Shown here: in pieces, positions 5,377 to 6,627 of the stretch
Numbering within the stretch: the first letter of the stretch is position 1
How the letters are laid out: each line of letters begins with the position of its first letter
Position numbers and translations under genes: made by a program
The notes under the pieces: model-generated
Told to the model about the DNA's origin: nothing
Database searches by the model: none
Seen by the model: only the letters and a program-made list of their open reading frames with translations
From: an uncultured Opitutaceae bacterium
Lineage (GTDB): Bacteria; Verrucomicrobiota; Verrucomicrobiia; Opitutales; Opitutaceae
DNA: 6,627 nt
NCBI GenBank assembly: GCA_903885525.1
Contig: CAISJA010000168.1
Location: 1 to 6,627 of the forward strand
Reading direction: 5' to 3'

Positions 5377-6456
5377 ATGGCACGCTTTCTGCTGATCGAC
5401 GGCATGAGTACATATCAGCCCGGTTTTTTCGATGAATCCGAGCGGCTTGCGGCGCTCTCGAAATTGCATGATCCTCTGGAGCAGTTGAGCCGCTATATAG
5501 ATTTCGAGCAGTTTCGCGCTCAGTTGGACGAAGGGTTCAGCCGGGAGGAAAAGCAGGCGACCGGGCGGAGGCCATACGGCACGGTGCTGATGCTCAAGAT
5601 CCTGATCCTGCAGAGGCTCTACCATCTCTCCGACGAGCAGGTCGAGTTTCAGATCACCGACCGGTTGTCGTTCACTCGCTTTCTGGAGCTGAAGCTGGGC
5701 AGCAAGATTCCCGACTTCTTCACGGGGTGGCGCTTCCGGGAAGCGTTGAGCGGTGCCGGGGTAGTGAAGGACCTGTTCAATCGGTTCACCCGGCATCTGG
5801 AGGAAAAAGGAGTGATCGGAAAGACCGGGATGATTGTCGATGCGAGCTTTGTGGAGGTGCCCCGCCAGCGCAACTCGCGGGAGGAAAACAAGAAGATCAA
5901 GGAGGGCACAGTGCCGCCTGCTTGGAAGGACGATCCGGACAAGCTTGCGCACAAAGATGTGGATGCCCGGTGGACCAAGAAGAACCACGAGACGTTTTAC
6001 GGCTACAAGGACCATGTTCGAACCGACGCCGACACGGTCTTGATCACCGACTACGTGGTGACGGATGCGGCGGTGCATGACTCTCAGGTGCTGGATCAAT
6101 TGGTCGGCGAAAAAGACCGGGGAAGGAAGCTATGGGCTGACAGCGCCTACAAAAGCGTAGCCACGGACCGCCAGCTTCAGGAATGGAAGATCGACAACCA
6201 GATCCACGAGAAGGGCGCGCGCAACCGCCCTTTGACCAAGGCGCAGAAGGCGCACAACCGCCAGAAATCGAGAATTCGCTGTCTGGTCGAGCATGTCTTC
6301 GGGCATATGGCGACCAGCATGCGGGGTCCCGAGCTTGCCTATATCGGGCTCAAGCGGATCACCAGTGGGGTGGGTCTGGCGAACCTCGCGTACCACATGT
6401 GCCGATTCACCCAGTTGATCCGCCTCGGCCGGGTCGAGGTCGCTGCGACCGCATGA
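5377..6456 (+). CDS. IS5-family DDE transposase
   Basis: A 359-residue transposase that cuts and joins the ends of its own element. The N-terminal part (about 18-125) is the IS5-type DNA-binding region, with GRRPYGTVLMLKILILQRLYHLSDEQ at 63-88. The RNase H-like catalytic domain carries the DDE triad: Asp155 in MIVDASFVE, Asp255 in LWADSAYKS and Glu305 in CLVEHVFGH, with the last two 50 residues apart. The segment KKNHETFYGYKDHVRTD (201-217) is the usual IS5 strand before the second Asp. Nothing is truncated or frameshifted. Translation may begin at ATG 5377 or at ATG 5404 (MSTYQPGFFDESERL); the second fits the family's usual short lead into GFFD and the candidate promoter, but 5377 is kept as the longest form. 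No clear ribosome site precedes either. Codon use and GC are less extreme than in the neighbouring chromosomal genes, consistent with acquired DNA. Confidence 0.95.
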   Translation: MARFLLIDGMSTYQPGFFDESERLAALSKLHDPLEQLSRYIDFEQFRAQLDEGFSREEKQATGRRPYGTVLMLKILILQRLYHLSDEQVEFQITDRLSFTRFLELKLGSKIPDFFTGWRFREALSGAGVVKDLFNRFTRHLEEKGVIGKTGMIVDASFVEVPRQRNSREENKKIKEGTVPPAWKDDPDKLAHKDVDARWTKKNHETFYGYKDHVRTDADTVLITDYVVTDAAVHDSQVLDQLVGEKDRGRKLWADSAYKSVATDRQLQEWKIDNQIHEKGARNRPLTKAQKAHNRQKSRIRCLVEHVFGHMATSMRGPELAYIGLKRITSGVGLANLAYHMCRFTQLIRLGRVEVAATA

Positions 6457-6614
6457 TACCAGCATGACCGCGAAGCCAGAAACCCGGGTTCCAGAGCAAA
6501 AACAGCCGCCCAACATGCGCTCCGCAGCCCGGCAGACCGGGTCGCCGATGCCTTCGCGCTGTTCTCTATAGCAACTTGGACTTTGTCGATAATCGTAACT
6601 GTATTGAAAAGTCG
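6457..6614. other. Non-coding right part of the IS5 element
   Basis: About 158 nt between the transposase stop and the right terminal repeat, with no convincing ORF. It contains a 10 bp palindrome (AACCCGGGTT, 6481-6490) and a short stem CCCGG/CCGGG with a 4 nt loop at 6528-6541, either of which could limit read-through. The last ~50 bases become AT-rich towards the right end. Confidence 0.45.
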
Positions 6615-6627
6615 TTGTTCAAACCGC
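6615..6627 (-). repeat. Right terminal inverted repeat of the IS5 element (cut by window edge)
   Basis: TTGTTCAAACCGC, the inverted partner of 5340-5352 with one mismatch. The window ends inside or right at the end of the repeat. Confidence 0.82.

Larger units (their letters stand above)
5338..6627 (+). mobile_element. IS5-family insertion sequence, complete apart from the last bases
   Basis: One transposase ORF bounded by inverted ends. The left end reads GGGCGGTTTGAATAA from 5338, and the window's last 13 bases, reverse complemented, read GCGGTTTGAACAA; 12 of 13 positions match over the shared part. If the right end also ends in GGG when read inward, two bases lie just beyond the window and the element would be about 1292 bp, a usual IS5-group size. 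CTAA directly before the left end (5334-5337) fits the 4 bp YTAR target of the IS5 subgroup. The second copy of the target would lie outside the window. The transposase is intact, so the element may be active. Confidence 0.88.

Noticed and set aside
5377..6456. IS-carried passenger gene or defence system
   Set aside because: Only the transposase is coding inside the element; other frames are shadows.
1..6627. tRNA, rRNA or riboswitch
   Set aside because: I found no cloverleaf, rRNA-like sequence or recognisable riboswitch core on either strand, including upstream of metF.

Overview
The window is a 6.6 kb piece of a GC-rich bacterial chromosome. The gene mix (a bacterial SUI1/eIF1-like factor, metF, an Mtb-type ribose-5-phosphate isomerase B, leaders without clear Shine-Dalgarno sequences, and two kinds of AT-rich intergenic repeat) suggests a member of the Verrucomicrobiota, perhaps the Opitutaceae. 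That assignment is an inference from gene content and repeat style; no rRNA or marker phylogeny is available here.

Layout from left to right. (1) A polytopic membrane protein of GT-C glycosyltransferase type is open at the left edge and runs on the + strand to 1576. (2) metF (methylenetetrahydrofolate reductase, + strand) follows after a short gap and is probably co-transcribed with it. (3) Two genes are on the - strand: a small helical protein of unknown function (3425 to 3177) and then a SUI1/YciH-type translation factor (3039 to 2620), which converges on metF. (4) A HAD-family phosphatase (3703-4386) and rpiB (4661-5098) are on the + strand, with a 277 nt divergent region between the HAD gene and the small - strand gene. 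(5) A nearly complete IS5-family insertion sequence starts at about 5338 and runs to the right edge, with one intact DDE transposase.

The metabolic genes are housekeeping: one-carbon/methionine metabolism (metF), the pentose phosphate pathway (rpiB) and small phosphoester hydrolysis (HAD). They do not form an obvious single pathway. I see no defence system, CRISPR array, RNA gene or new multi-gene system.

The most interesting signals are the repeats around the SUI1 gene. An AT-rich tandem repeat of a type usually found between genes lies inside the reading frame and is translated as a linker. A separate, almost perfect inverted repeat lies in the gap between the two - strand genes. The IS5 element also shows a readable left junction, with a CTAA target next to its terminal repeat.
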